From the NCBI GenBank assembly GCA_963718315.1, contig CAVQZC010000007.1, positions 558,001-622,000 of the forward strand: DNA of 64,000 nucleotides. The letters run 5' to 3'. Origin of the DNA: CAVQZC01 sp963718315. Its GTDB lineage: Bacteria; Actinomycetota; Thermoleophilia; Gaiellales; JAICJC01. Numbering within the stretch: the stretch's first letter is position 1; every line of letters starts with the position of its first letter. Below the pieces are notes generated by a model. That model had not been told where the DNA came from and did no database searches. It was given only the letters and a program-made list of their open reading frames with translations. The position numbers and the translations under genes are program-made. Positions 16,107 through 25,493 of the stretch are shown piece by piece.

Positions 16107-17282
16107 ATGCAGTCCGCCCGCATTGCGGTTGCCCGGCTCCGGCGACGTGATCCGGCCGCCGTCGACCGCGCGGTCGCGATCCTGCTGCTGGCGGCCGTCT
16201 GGCTCCAGGTGGCGCTGGACGGTTCGATCCATCACCCGCTTCTTACGGGGATCGCCGGCAGCGTTGCGGCTGTGGCCGTTGCAACTCGGCGCCGGTGGCC
16301 GCTGGGATCGCTGGTGGTGTCGCTGGGCGTGACGCTGGCTGCGGAGGCGGTCGGCGGACCGGGCACGTCGTCCGCGACCGCGACCATCGTCTCCACCGTC
16401 CTGCTCGCCTACGGCGCGGGGGCGTTCCTGGCGATGCCGAGGGCAGCGGTCGCGCTCGGCGTGGGCGTAGCCGGGCTGGCCCTGAACGTCGCGATTACCA
16501 CCGGCGCGTCGGATGATCTGTTCTTCGACCTGGTGGTGGTCGGCCTCATGCCGTGGGCGGTCGGGCGCATGTTGCGGGCGCGCGCGACCCGGGAGCAAGC
16601 TGATCGAGAGCTGGCCGAGCGGCTGGACGCCGAACGCGAGCTGCTGGCGCGCGAGTCGGCGCTCGCCGAACGGGCTCGGATCGCCCGCGAGCTGCACGAC
16701 GTGATCGCCCACAGCGTCTCGGTCATGGTCATCCAGGCCGGCGGGGCGCGTACGGTGATGGACACGGAGCCCGACCGGGCGGAGGCGTCGTTGTTCCAGG
16801 TCGAGCGTGCCGGTCGCGAGGCGCTGGCCGAACTGCGGCGGCTGGTGGGATCGCTGCACCCGGCTGAGGCGGCGAGTCTCGCACCACCGCCGCGCCTTGC
16901 CGATATCGACGACCTGATCGCCCGCACCAGGGCGGCAGGGCTCGAGACTCGACCTGCTCGTCGAGGGCGATGCAGTCGGGATCCCCGCCGCGCTCGATCT
17001 GTGCGCCTACCGGATCGTGCAGGAGTCGTTGACCAACGCCATCAAGCACGCCGGCCGCGGCCCGGGTCAGCGTCCGCCTGTGCTGGCTCGGCGACGCGCT
17101 CGAGCTGGAGGTCGCCGACGACGGCCGTGGGTCTGAACGCGGTGACGGGCAGACGGGTCACGGCATCGACGGCATGACCGAGCGGGTGGCCATGCACGGC
17201 GGAATCCTCCGGGCGGGGCACGGCCCCGGACGGCGGATTCGCCGTCCATGCCCGGCTCCCACTCACCGAGGGTGCAGCGTGA
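16107..17282 (+). CDS. Membrane sensor histidine kinase (HisKA_3 type), frameshifted in its ATPase domain
   Basis: About 390 residues are expected. Four or five membrane helices without a large outside domain come first, then a coiled linker (A-T-R-E-Q-A-D-R-E-L) and the dimerisation box A-R-E-L-H-D-V-I-A-H-S-V-S, whose first His is the phosphate acceptor. After about 16940 the frame shifts several times. Stitched together, the sequence shows an N-box (Q-E-S-L-T-N-A-I-K-H-A-G), D-D-G-R-G, and the G-box G-H-G-I-D-G-M-T-E-R-V, ending at TGA 17280-17282. It resembles DesK/LiaS kinases and should be active if the shifts are sequencing errors. Its stop overlaps the next kinase (GTGA). Confidence 0.8.
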
Positions 17283-18445
17283 TCACCTCGCCCTGGGCAT
17301 CGGATCGCCTGCATCGACCGCACCCGCCTGGACGCGATTGCGGCGAGTGTCATCGCCGTCGCACTCGAGCTGGAGCTGCGCGACCAGACGACGAACCGAC
17401 TGGCGACGGTCGTTGCAGCCATCCTGTTCGCGGCACCGGTCGCCGTCCGCCGCCGGTGGCCTCTGGGCGCCGTCGTCGCCGTCGTCGCTGGTGGCTGTGA
17501 TCCAGGCGCCGCTGGGTGGGCATCTGACGGCTGCAAACGGGATCATCCTGCCGGCCCTGCTGCTCGGCTACGGCAGCTGGGGCATGGCTCGGCCTCCGCC
17601 GCGGCCTCGCCGCCGTCGCGATCGGAAGCAGCGCCTTCGCCATGCTGACGCTGACGCACTCCGGATCCGGACTCGACGTCGGCAGCGGTCGGTGACTTCG
17701 TCTTCGCCGCCGTGCTCTGGGTCGGGCCGTGGCTGCTGGGACGCCTGGCACGCGAGCCGTCCCGCCGCGCGGACGCGTTCCGCGACCTGGCCGAGCAGAC
17801 GGCTGCCGAGGTCGAGACCCGTCGCCGCGCAGCCGTGGCCGAGGAACAGGCACTGATCGGCCGAGAGCTCCAGGACATCATCGCCCACAGCGTGAGCGCG
17901 ATGATCGTCCAGGCGGGCGGTGCCCGGCAGCTGCTGCGCACCGATCCCGAGCGCGCCCGCGAGGCGATCCTGTCGGTCGAGGGCGCCGGTCGCGACGCGC
18001 TCGGCGATCTGCGGCGACTGCTGGGCGTCCTGCGCCATGACGACGACCCGCGCGCGCTGGCGCCGCAGCCGGGTGTCGGCAGAGCTACCGGGCACTCGTG
18101 GAGGCGATCCGCGCACAGGGCCTGCGAGTGTCGCCTCGTTCGGACGGGTGCGCCTGAGCTGACCCCCGGTGTCGACCTGGTCGCCTACCGGGTGGTCGAG
18201 GCAGCGCTGGAGGCCGCGTGCGACGGCGGCTGCCGGACGACCGGCGGTACGGCTGGAGGCCTCCCACGACCGGCTGGGCCTGGAGGTCAGCGGCGACGCG
18301 CCCGTCTCGGGCCTGGACGACCGGCTGGCCGCCGTCGCCCACCGGGCCGCGCTGTACGACGGCCGTCTCGAGGTCAGCGCGAACGATGAATCGGGCTTCC
18401 GGATCGCGGTGCGGGCTGCCGATCGCGGGGCTGGTGACCACGTGA
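17279..18445 (+). CDS. Degenerate (pseudo) histidine kinase partner, multiple frameshifts
   Basis: This gene is built like the preceding kinase: hydrophobic N-terminal helices, the linker R-R-R-A-A-V-A-E-E-Q-A-L-I-G, and a box R-E-L-Q-D-I-I-A-H-S-V-S-A-M-I. The acceptor His is replaced by Gln (codon CAG near 17873). The region matching the N-box reads V-E-A-A-L-E-A-A-C-D with no Asn, and the G-boxes are replaced by L-D-D-R-L-A-A-V-A-H-R-A-A. ATP binding and autophosphorylation are therefore unlikely even after repairing shifts (about 17310, 17490, 17590, 18085, 18235). It ends at TGA 18445 overlapping the regulator start. Confidence 0.68.
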
Positions 18446-19111
18446 GCCTGGGCGTCCTGATCGCCGACGACCAGACCCTGGTCCGCACCGGGTTTCGCAT
18501 GATCGTGGACGCCGCAGGACGACCTGCACGTGGTGGCCGAGGCCAGGGACGGCGACGAGGCGGTCGAGGCCGTCGCGCCGCACGCCGGCCCGACGTGGTG
18601 CTGATGGACATCCGGATGCCGGTGGTCGACGGTCTCGAGGCCACCCGGCGGATCCTGGCCGCGAGCGACCCGCCACGGGTCGTGATACTGACCACGTTCG
18701 ACCTCGACGAGTACGTCTTCGACGCACTGCGAGGTCGGTGCCAGCGGCTTCCTGCTGAAGGACGTGCCGCCCGAGCAGCTCGTCGCCGGCATCCGCACGG
18801 TGGCCGCCGGCGACGCGCTGCTGTCCCCGTCGGTGACCCGGCGGCTGATCGAGAGCTTCGTGCGCGACAACGCTCACGCCCCTCGTCCTCGCGGCACTCG
18901 ACGACCTCACGGCCCGTGAGCTGCGAGATCCTGCGGGTTGATGGCGCGAGGCCTCTCGAACGCCGAGATCGCCGACCATCTGGTCGTCTCGTCGACCACC
19001 GTCAAGACCCACGTCGCCCGCGTGCTGGCCAAGCTGGGGCTGCGCGACCGTGTCCAGGCGGTGGTGCTCGCCTACGAGAGCGGGATCGTCCGGCCCGGCC
19101 AGCCGTTGTAG
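18442..19111 (+). CDS. LuxR/NarL-family response regulator, frameshifted
   Basis: The GTG at 18442 overlaps the stop of the second kinase. The receiver domain is plain: L-I-A-D-D-Q, phospho-Asp in V-V-L-M-D-I-R-M-P, T-T in I-L-T-T-F-D, and Lys in G-F-L-L-K-D-V. The C-terminal LuxR helix-turn-helix follows: L-T-A-R-E-L-E-I-L then L-S-N-A-E-I-A-D-H-L-V-V-S and T-V-K-T-H-V. It stops at TAG 19111. The frame is broken near 18515, 18735, 18880 and 18935; the total length is one base over a multiple of three. It probably controls this operon or the membrane protein that follows. Confidence 0.8.
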
Positions 19112-19149
19112 GCTCCGCCTCGGTTCCGATTACCCCCGAAAGAGGTGCC

Positions 19150-19545
19150 ATGCAGAAGGTTCACGGAGCACTCGCCCACCTGTTCGCCGGCCTGCTGGTG
19201 GTTCAGTTCTTCCTGGCCGGGCTGGGCGCATTCGAGACCGTCCACGACAAGCACTTCAACGACAGCAACTTCGATGCCCATGCCGCGCTCGGCGACGGGC
19301 TGGTGCTGCTGGCGCTGATCATCGCCGCGATCGCCCTGATCGGGCGGTGGTCGCCGTTCGTCACCCGGGTCAGCCTGCTGCTGTTCGGCCTGATGGTGAT
19401 CCAGTCGCTGCTGGGCGGCCTCGGTGCGGACAACTCGGCCTGGTTCGGCGCGCTGCACGGGGTCAACGCGCTGCTGATCGTCGGCGTGACGGTCGTGCTG
19501 ATCCGCGAGTCCCGCCAGGCTATGGCCCAGACGGCGCAAGACTAG
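19150..19545 (+). CDS. Small four-helix membrane protein (DUF6220-like)
   Basis: The ATG at 19150 has an AAAGAGG site upstream. The 131-residue product has four hydrophobic segments with a charged outside loop (H-D-K-H-F-N-D-S-N-F-D-A-H) after the first and paired histidines in helices (H-A-A-L-G; L-H-G-V-N), an arrangement seen in small haem- or quinone-linked membrane proteins of the DUF6220 type. It follows the regulator by 38 bases and may be its target. Function is unknown. Confidence 0.65.
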   Translation: MQKVHGALAHLFAGLLVVQFFLAGLGAFETVHDKHFNDSNFDAHAALGDGLVLLALIIAAIALIGRWSPFVTRVSLLLFGLMVIQSLLGGLGADNSAWFGALHGVNALLIVGVTVVLIRESRQAMAQTAQD

Positions 19546-19667
19546 ATCGGTGATTCCAACCCGGCGCGCGTCTGGTCGCGAGTTCCGACTGAATGCGGGC
19601 TTCGCCCGCGATCAGCCTCCTCGCTGCGGTGCGAACCCCAGCCATCACGCCGATTCGGAACCAACGA

Positions 19668-20384
19668 TCAGGGGCCAGGGTGCTGGTGCGCCGGGTGGTC
19701 GCAGGTGCCGTTCATGCACGCGACCAGCGTGTCGACCAGCTCCTTCGGCGTTGACGCGATCTGCAGCAGCTCCAGGTCGCCGGGTGCGATGTTGCCCGCG
19801 CTGAGCACGCGGTTGCCAATCCAGTCGACGAGGCCCTGCCAGTAGTCCGGGTCGTAGAGCACCACCGGGAAGCGGTGGATCTTGCCGGTCTGGACGAGCG
19901 TCAGCGCCTCGGACAGCTCGTCCAGCGTCCCGAACCCGCCCGGAAACACCGCGAACCCCTGCGAGTACTTCACGAACATCGTCTTGCGCACGAAGAAGTA
20001 CCGGAACTCCATGGTGGGATCGGTGTAGGTGTTGCGGTGCTGCTCGAACGGCAGCTCGATGTTGCACCCGACCGAGACTCCGCCCGCCTCGGACGCGCCG
20101 CGGTTGGCTGCCTCCATGATCCCAGGGCCGCCGCCCGTGATCACTCCCAGGCTCGCCTTTGCCAGCAGTCCGCCGGTCTCCCGCGCCGCTGCGTAGAGCG
20201 GATTGTCCGGGCTCGTCCGGGCGGAGCCGAAGACGGCGACGGCCGGGCCGATCTGGGCCAGCGTGTCGAAGCCCTCCACGAACTCGCCGGTGATCCGCAG
20301 GATCCGCCACGGATCCTGGTGCAGGAAACTGGAGTCCTCTGACTGCAGGAGGTGCTCGTCGGCGGTGCCCTTGCGCTTCGGCAT
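19668..20384 (-). CDS. LOG-family protein (nucleoside 5'-monophosphate phosphoribohydrolase-like)
   Basis: The 238-residue protein has the LOG/lysine-decarboxylase-like signature G-G-G-P-G-I-M-E-A (about 82-90) and P-G-G-F-G-T-L-D-E (about 143-151), with F-G-S-A-R-T near residue 52. The family cleaves ribose phosphate from cytokinin nucleotides or other nucleoside monophosphates. The bacterial role is often unclear. TAGCGT lies six bases before the ATG. A short G/C hairpin at about 19598-19612 lies between it and the convergent membrane protein and may end transcription weakly. Confidence 0.87.
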   Translation of the reverse strand: MPKRKGTADEHLLQSEDSSFLHQDPWRILRITGEFVEGFDTLAQIGPAVAVFGSARTSPDNPLYAAARETGGLLAKASLGVITGGGPGIMEAANRGASEAGGVSVGCNIELPFEQHRNTYTDPTMEFRYFFVRKTMFVKYSQGFAVFPGGFGTLDELSEALTLVQTGKIHRFPVVLYDPDYWQGLVDWIGNRVLSAGNIAPGDLELLQIASTPKELVDTLVACMNGTCDHPAHQHPGP

Positions 20385-20390
20385 CGCGCA

Positions 20391-20396
20391 ACGCTA
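20391..20396 (-). promoter_or_regulatory. -10 element of the LOG-family gene
   Basis: TAGCGT on the minus strand is six bases before the ATG at 20384. Confidence 0.4.
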
Positions 20397-20455
20397 CCGC
20401 ATGGGAAGCGGGGTTCGTAGGCCACAAACGCCGCCTCGGCCGGTATCATGGTCAC

Positions 20456-21479
20456 ATGCCGACCGACCACCCACTGCCGCCACGCGATGCCGAACCTGCC
20501 CCGGATCCCGAGGACAGTCCGGCGACGCCCACGGGCGCCAGAGGGGTCGATCGCCCGACGCGAGCCTGAGGTTGCAGAGCTCGAGTCCGTCGGGCTGCGC
20601 TGGCTGAACCTCGAGGCGCCGACCTCGGTCGAGACGACCTGGCTGGAGGAGCACTTCGACTTCCACGAGCTCGACCTCGAGGACGTTCTCTCGACGCGTC
20701 AGCGGCCCAAGATCGACGAGTACGACGAGTACCTGTTCATGGTCCTGCACGTGCCCCGGTTCGACAAGACGGTCGGCCGGCTGAACGCGGCCGAGGTCAA
20801 CGTCTTCATCGGCCCCGGCTACCTGATCACCCTCCCCAACGTGCCGCTGAAGCCGCTGTCGCGGATGTTCAACCGTCTGGCCGCCGACTCCGAGACCCGC
20901 GACGACTACTTCTCGAAGGGCCCCGGCTACCTGCTCTACGAGATCCTGTCCGAGCTGTTCGACTACTGCTTTCCGATCCTCGACAAGATCGGGTTCAAGC
21001 TCGACCGGCTCGAGGACTCGATCTTCGACGAGCGCGGCGAGGACGTCACCCGCGACATCTCCAACGTCAAGCAGGAGATCATCGCCTACCGCAAGATCAT
21101 CAAGCCGGAGCGCGTCACGCTCCGCCAGCTCGAGCGCGTGCGGGCCCGGTACCTGTCCGAGGACCTCGAGATCTACTTCGACGACATCGTCGACTCCGCC
21201 GAACGGATCTGGGATCAGCTCGACAACTACAAGGAGGTCGTCGAGGCGCTCGAGCAGACCAACGAGCTGGTGATCGCCCACAAGCAGAACGACATCCTGC
21301 GGGTGCTGACGATCTTCAGCGTGATCCTGCTCCCGCTGACCGTGCTGACCGGCATCTACGGCATGAACGTGCAGCTGCCGCTGCAGAACCACGCTGGCGC
21401 CTTCTGGGAGATCGCGGCGCTGATGATCATCCTGGTCTGCTCGATGCTCGGCTACTTCCGCTACAAGCGGTGGTTCTGA
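20456..21479 (+). CDS. corA: CorA-family magnesium/cobalt transporter
   Basis: This is a CorA ion channel of about 340 residues. A soluble N-terminal funnel is followed by a long helix (E-R-V-R-A-R-Y-L-S-E-D) and two C-terminal membrane helices. The first ends in the signature Y-G-M-N (about 302-305) and the chain ends F-R-Y-K-R-W-F. The start is uncertain. TATCAT six bases before the ATG at 20456 suggests a leaderless start, but that frame needs one shift before about 20570 to join the main frame. Starts at 20448 or 20487 need no shift. It lies four bases before the HIT gene. Confidence 0.87.
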
Positions 21480-21483
21480 CGCC

Positions 21484-21972
21484 GTGACCGAGCAGCTGTG
21501 GGCGCCGTGGCGGCTGGAGTACGTTGCCGCCGCAGGCGGCGACTCGACGGAGTGCATCTTCTGCGCCAAGCAGGCCGCGGGGGACGACGATGCCTCGCTG
21601 ATCGTGCACCGGGGCGAGGCATGCTTCGTCCTCCTCAACCTCTACCCCTACTCCAACGGCCACCTGATGGTCGCGCCCTACCGCCACATCGCCCGGCCCG
21701 CCGAGCTCAACGCCGCCGAGCGCGCTGAGCTGTGGGAGCTGATGACGGCGGGCATCGCGGCGCTCGAGCAGTCGATGGCGCCTCACGGGTTCAACGCCGG
21801 CCTCAACCTGGGCCGCGTTGCCGGGGCGGGCATCGAGGACCACCTGCATCTGCACGTGGTGCCGCGCTGGAACGGCGACACGAACTTCATGCCGGTGCTG
21901 GCTGACGTGAAGGTGATGCCCGAGCACCTGCAGCGCACGTTGGAGCGCGTGCGCGCCGCCTGGCCGACCTGA
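21484..21972 (+). CDS. HIT-family hydrolase (Ap4A phosphorylase/hydrolase-like)
   Basis: The 162-residue protein has the histidine triad H-L-H-L-H-V-V-P-R-W (about residues 122-131). A C-I-F-C pair near residue 24 probably helps bind zinc, and G-H-L-M-V-A-P-Y-R-H lies in the middle. The family cleaves dinucleoside polyphosphates or AMP esters. It follows corA by four bases with a GTG start and is probably co-transcribed. Confidence 0.88.
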   Translation: MTEQLWAPWRLEYVAAAGGDSTECIFCAKQAAGDDDASLIVHRGEACFVLLNLYPYSNGHLMVAPYRHIARPAELNAAERAELWELMTAGIAALEQSMAPHGFNAGLNLGRVAGAGIEDHLHLHVVPRWNGDTNFMPVLADVKVMPEHLQRTLERVRAAWPT

Positions 21973-21978
21973 CGCCTC

Positions 21979-22486
21979 TTAGCTCTCGGCCAGGCGCTGG
22001 AACAGCAGGTGGTCGCGCCACTCCCCGTGGATGAACAGGTAGCGGGGCGCGATACCGATCTCCTGAAACCCGTTCTTGCGGAGCACCCGCTGCGAGCCCG
22101 CGTTGTCGAGCAGCGTCCCTGCCTCGAGGCGGTGCAGGCCGTGCTCCTGGAACGCCGCCTCCAGCACTAGCGCAACGGCGCGGGTGCCGACACCGCGGCC
22201 GTTGTGCCCCTCCACCACCCAGTAGCCGAGGTTGGCGTTCTGGAACGGCCCGCGCACGACGTTGGACATCGAGATCATGCCGACGATCTGGTCGCCGTCC
22301 AGGATCACGTAGCGGAACCGGGCGCCGACCGCGGCCTGCGGCGATCGACTGCTCGAGCTCCGTCCGCTGGCCCTCCTCGGTGAAGAATCCGTCGCTGCGC
22401 GGAGGGTCGAATGGCGCGAGAAAAGCCCGGTTCTCGACGTAGATGCGGGCGAGTTCGGCAGCGTCCTCCAGCCGGACCGGCCGCAA
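21979..22486 (-). CDS. RimJ/RimL-like GNAT acetyltransferase, one frameshift near 22320
   Basis: The TTG at 22486 is favoured because TAGACA lies eight bases upstream and the protein then begins M-R-P-V-R-L-E-D-A-A-E-L, normal for the family. The frame breaks near 22320 after E-L-E-Q-S-I-A-A. The next frame continues I-L-D-G-D-Q-I-V-G-M-I-S and the acetyl-CoA loop G-R-G-V-G-T-R-A, then L-L-D-N-A-G-S-Q-R-V-L-R-K-N-G-F to the stop at 21979. It may acetylate ribosomal proteins or a small molecule. It is convergent with the HIT gene. Confidence 0.8.
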
Positions 22487-22494
22487 GCTGATTG

Positions 22495-22504
22495 TGTCTA
22501 TGCT
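22495..22504. promoter_or_regulatory. Overlapping divergent -10 elements
   Basis: TAGACA on the minus strand (22500-22495) precedes the acetyltransferase TTG by eight bases. TATGCT on the plus strand (22499-22504) precedes the mutase ATG at 22512 by seven. The two hexamers share two bases, so polymerase can occupy only one at a time. Confidence 0.5.
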
Positions 22505-22511
22505 CTCGCGG

Positions 22512-23858
22512 ATGCTCGCCCCCTCGGTGTTCAAGGCCTACGACGTACGCGGGGTGGTGCCTGACGAACTGGACGCCGACGGCGCCTACCGGCTGGGCCA
22601 GGCATACGTCGCCGCGTTCGAGCCGAAGGTTATGGCGATCGGCCGCGACATGCGACTGTCCTCGCCCGACCTGGCCGCCGCCTGCGCGCAGGGCGCCGCC
22701 GACCAGGGCGCCGACGTCGTCGAGCTGGGGCAGATCGGCACCGAGATGCTCTACTTCGCCGTCGGCGAGTACGGCTATGAGGGCGGTATCCAGGTCACCG
22801 CCTCGCACAACCCCCGCCAGTACAACGGCATGAAGATCGTCCGCCGCGGCGCGATGCCGGTCGGCGGCGACACCGGCCTCGACAACATCAAGGCGTTTGC
22901 AATCGAGCAGGAGCCCCCTGCCTCATCGCGCACCGGAGAGCGCTCGACCCGCGACGTCTACGACGGCTTCTGCGAACGGGTGCTGCGGTTCATCGACCCC
23001 GCCAAGGTGGCGCCGCTGCGGGTCGTGCTGGACGGGGCCAACGGCATGGCCGGGCCGATGATCACGCCGCTGCTGGAGCGCCTGCCGATCCAGGCCCTGC
23101 CCAGCAACCTGGAGCCGGACGGCACCTTCCCCAACCACGAGCCCAACCCGCTGCTCGAGGAGAACCGGGCGTTCATCATCTCCCGGGTGCAGGAGGAGGG
23201 CGCCGATCTCGGCATCGCCTGGGACGGCGATGCCGACCGCTGCTTCTTCATCGACGACCAGGGCGAGTTCGTGCCCGGCGACCTGATCACGGCGCTGATG
23301 GCCGAACGGATGCTGCGCTCGAACCCGGGCGCAGCCATCGTCTACGACCTGCGGGCCTCGTGGGCAGTACGCGACACCGTCGAGAAGGCGGGCGGGCGGG
23401 CCCTCGAGAACCGCGTCGGCCACGCGTTCATCAAGGCCCGGATCCGGAAGGAGGACGCGGTCTTCGCCGGCGAGGTGTCGGGCCACTACTACTTCAAGGA
23501 CTTCTACTACAGCGACACCGGGATGGTCCCGGCGCTGGTGCTGCTCGAGCTGGTGTCCGAGGCCGGCAAGCCGCTGTCGGAGCTGCTCGCCCCGTTCCGT
23601 GAGCGGTACTTCATCTCCGGTGAGGTCAACTCCACCGTCAGCGACGTCCCGCTGAAGCTGCAGGAGCTGAAGGAGCGCTACAGCCCCTCCGCGAAGCGCG
23701 TCTCCCACCTGGACGGGATCTCGTTCGAGTTCGACGACTGGCACTTCAACGTCCGGCCGTCGAACACCGAGCCGCTGCTGCGCCTCAACCTGGAGGCGCT
23801 CGATGCCCAGACGATGGAGCAGCGCCTCGGCGAGGTGCTCGCACTGATCCGGTCGTGA
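22512..23858 (+). CDS. manB: Phosphomannomutase/phosphoglucomutase
   Basis: This alpha-D-phosphohexomutase of 448 residues has its start set by the -10 at 22499-22504. It carries the phosphoserine loop T-A-S-H-N-P-R-Q-Y-N-G (Ser about residue 98), the metal loop D-G-D-A-D-R-C (about 238-244), a sugar-binding G-E-V-S-G-H-Y-Y-F, and the C-terminal phosphate loop R-P-S-N-T-E-P. It converts mannose- or glucose-6-phosphate to the 1-phosphate, feeding sugar-nucleotide supply for glycans such as those of the cluster at 40-48 kb. It is coupled by GTGA to the thioesterase. Confidence 0.9.
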   Translation: MLAPSVFKAYDVRGVVPDELDADGAYRLGQAYVAAFEPKVMAIGRDMRLSSPDLAAACAQGAADQGADVVELGQIGTEMLYFAVGEYGYEGGIQVTASHNPRQYNGMKIVRRGAMPVGGDTGLDNIKAFAIEQEPPASSRTGERSTRDVYDGFCERVLRFIDPAKVAPLRVVLDGANGMAGPMITPLLERLPIQALPSNLEPDGTFPNHEPNPLLEENRAFIISRVQEEGADLGIAWDGDADRCFFIDDQGEFVPGDLITALMAERMLRSNPGAAIVYDLRASWAVRDTVEKAGGRALENRVGHAFIKARIRKEDAVFAGEVSGHYYFKDFYYSDTGMVPALVLLELVSEAGKPLSELLAPFRERYFISGEVNSTVSDVPLKLQELKERYSPSAKRVSHLDGISFEFDDWHFNVRPSNTEPLLRLNLEALDAQTMEQRLGEVLALIRS

Positions 23859-24295
23859 CGCTGACCGACCGCCGCCCGCCGTTCCGGTTCGCCTACCTGA
23901 CGCGGGTCGGGTTCGACGAGACCGATGCCCAGGGCATCGTCTACTACGGCCGCTACATGCCGTACTTCGACCGGGCGCGGGTCGAGTACCAGCGCCACCT
24001 CGGCCTGCTGGTACACGAACCGAACGATCCCGAGTTCGTGATGCGCGCGCAGACGGTCGAGTACCACGCGCCCGCGCGGTTCGACGACGAGCTGGAGGTG
24101 TTCGTCCGCGTCGCGCGCATTGGCCGCACCAGCCTGGGCTGGGAGTTCGCGGCCTACAACGTCGCCACCGGCGATCGCCTGGTGACGGCCCAGCAGACGC
24201 TGGTGCAGGTCGATCTGGCGCGCCGCAAGCCGGTCGTCGTCGAGCCGCGGGTGGTCGAGGCGGTATCGCAGTTCGAACAGCATCTAGCGACATGA
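23855..24295 (+). CDS. Acyl-CoA thioesterase, 4-hydroxybenzoyl-CoA thioesterase/YbgC type
   Basis: The 146-residue hotdog-fold protein shows the family active-site motif D-E-T-D-A-Q-G-I-V-Y-Y-G-R-Y (about residues 21-34), in which the second Asp is catalytic. It hydrolyses acyl-CoA thioesters; the chain length is unknown. Its GTG overlaps the mutase stop and its stop overlaps the next gene's ATG, so the three form one operon. Confidence 0.88.
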   Translation: MTLTDRRPPFRFAYLTRVGFDETDAQGIVYYGRYMPYFDRARVEYQRHLGLLVHEPNDPEFVMRAQTVEYHAPARFDDELEVFVRVARIGRTSLGWEFAAYNVATGDRLVTAQQTLVQVDLARRKPVVVEPRVVEAVSQFEQHLAT

Positions 24296-24790
24296 GCACG
24301 GACACGTATCAGGGCACCCTGGATGCGATCGAGCAGGTGATCGCGGCCGAGACCGAGTCAGACGAGATCCTGCGGCAGGCGGTCGACCTGCTGCACGACC
24401 GCTTCGAGTCCTACTCGTGGGTCGGGATCTACTTCGTCGAGGGCGACGAGCTCCAGCTGGGCCCCTGGAAGGGCCCCCACGCGACGGAGCACGTGCGTAT
24501 CCCGGTCGGCAGCGGTGTGTGCGGAGCGGCGGCCGCCAGCGGCCGCACCGAGGTCGTCGACGACGTCACGGCCGACGACCGCTACCTCGCCTGCTTCCCG
24601 TCCACGCGCTCCGAGATCGTCGTCCCCGTCAGCTACGAGGACATGGTCGTTGCCGAGATCGACATCGACTCCGACCAGCCCGCCGCCTTCACGCCGGACG
24701 ACCAGATCATTCCTGGAGCGCGTCGCCGCCCTGATCTCGCCCTACTGCCTGGTCGGCTGGGATACCGGCGGCGAGGAATGGTCGCCCTGA
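24292..24790 (+). CDS. GAF-domain protein, free methionine-(R)-sulfoxide reductase-like, frameshift at 24709
   Basis: The GAF domain has the fRMsr layout: W-V-G-I-Y-F, G-P-W-K-G-P-H-A, then resolving-Cys motif G-S-G-V-C-G-A-A and a second Cys in R-Y-L-A-C-F-P-S, followed by S-E-I-V-V-P-V. These match the Cys positions that reduce free methionine sulfoxide using thioredoxin. One extra A at about 24709 breaks the frame; without it the protein ends F-L-E-R-V-A-A-L-I-S-P-Y-C-L-V-G-W-D at TGA 24790. The E-I-D-I-D-S-D stretch fits the family end. Confidence 0.75.
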
Positions 24791-24823
24791 AAGCCCCGAA
24801 AACTGCCGGCTAGCGCCGGACGA

Positions 24824-25180
24824 TCAGGAGCCCGCCCAGGCGGCCTCTCGCAGCTCGGCCGGGGCCTTCAGCCAGTAGCTGTCGCGCATCCATTCGAGCG
24901 CCGCGTCCAGGCAGTGCCCATCCTCGATGCGGACGGTGACCCAGCCGTATCGCCCGACGTAGCGGGCCTCCGACACGAACGGCATCTCGAGTGCGACCTC
25001 GCGCTCCTCCCGGGCCAGCTTGACGGTCACCGTCACCGGGGGGCCGTCGCCCATGATCGCGAACATGGTGCTGCCGCCGCCGACCTTGAATACGTGCGCC
25101 TCGGGGCCGAACGGATGGTCCTCGCGGGCCTCTGGGAAGGCGAGCGCGAACTTGCGGATAGCGCCGGCGTGGCCGCTCAC
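24824..25180 (-). CDS. MmcQ/YjbR-family protein
   Basis: The chosen GTG at 25180 overlaps the stop of the upstream small gene. The 118-residue protein has the YjbR/CyaY-like fold pattern: F-P-E-A-R-E-D-H-P-F-G near the start, V-F-K-V-G-G, V-T-V-K, then S-E-A-R-Y-V-G-R-Y-G-W-V-T-V and a terminal helix S-Y-W-L-K-A-P. The family is predicted to bind DNA; its function is not established. Confidence 0.83.
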   Translation of the reverse strand: MSGHAGAIRKFALAFPEAREDHPFGPEAHVFKVGGGSTMFAIMGDGPPVTVTVKLAREEREVALEMPFVSEARYVGRYGWVTVRIEDGHCLDAALEWMRDSYWLKAPAELREAAWAGS

Positions 25181-25383
25181 GCCGCGCGCCGCCGCCCGAA
25201 CAGCCAGTAGGCCGCCGACCACATCGTGTTCATCCCGCTCGCCACCCGCCAGAACTTCTTGTTGCCGCGCACCTGGTCGGCCTCACGGTGGTTCAGGTCG
25301 CGCCATGTGAACGTCACCGCGATGGCGTGAACGACCAGGGCGGCAGCCAGGACCGCCTTCTTGTGCTTGCGCCTCCGTGCCAC
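25177..25383 (-). CDS. Small basic membrane-associated protein (68 residues)
   Basis: The GTG at 25383 has a GAGGAGG site just upstream. The product starts A-R-R-R-K-H-K-K, then has one hydrophobic segment (about residues 10-25) and a basic C-terminus. It resembles short actinobacterial proteins of unknown role. It is coupled to the MmcQ/YjbR gene. Confidence 0.6.
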   Translation of the reverse strand: MARRRKHKKAVLAAALVVHAIAVTFTWRDLNHREADQVRGNKKFWRVASGMNTMWSAAYWLFGRRRAA

Positions 25384-25493
25384 TTCACACCTCCTCGAGA
25401 GGAGTGAAGGTTACCGCCGGCGCCCAGCGGCCAGCCCAGGTGCCGGGCACGCTCGAGATACTCGAGGCGCGCCCGGCACAGTGTGCCTCGTGG

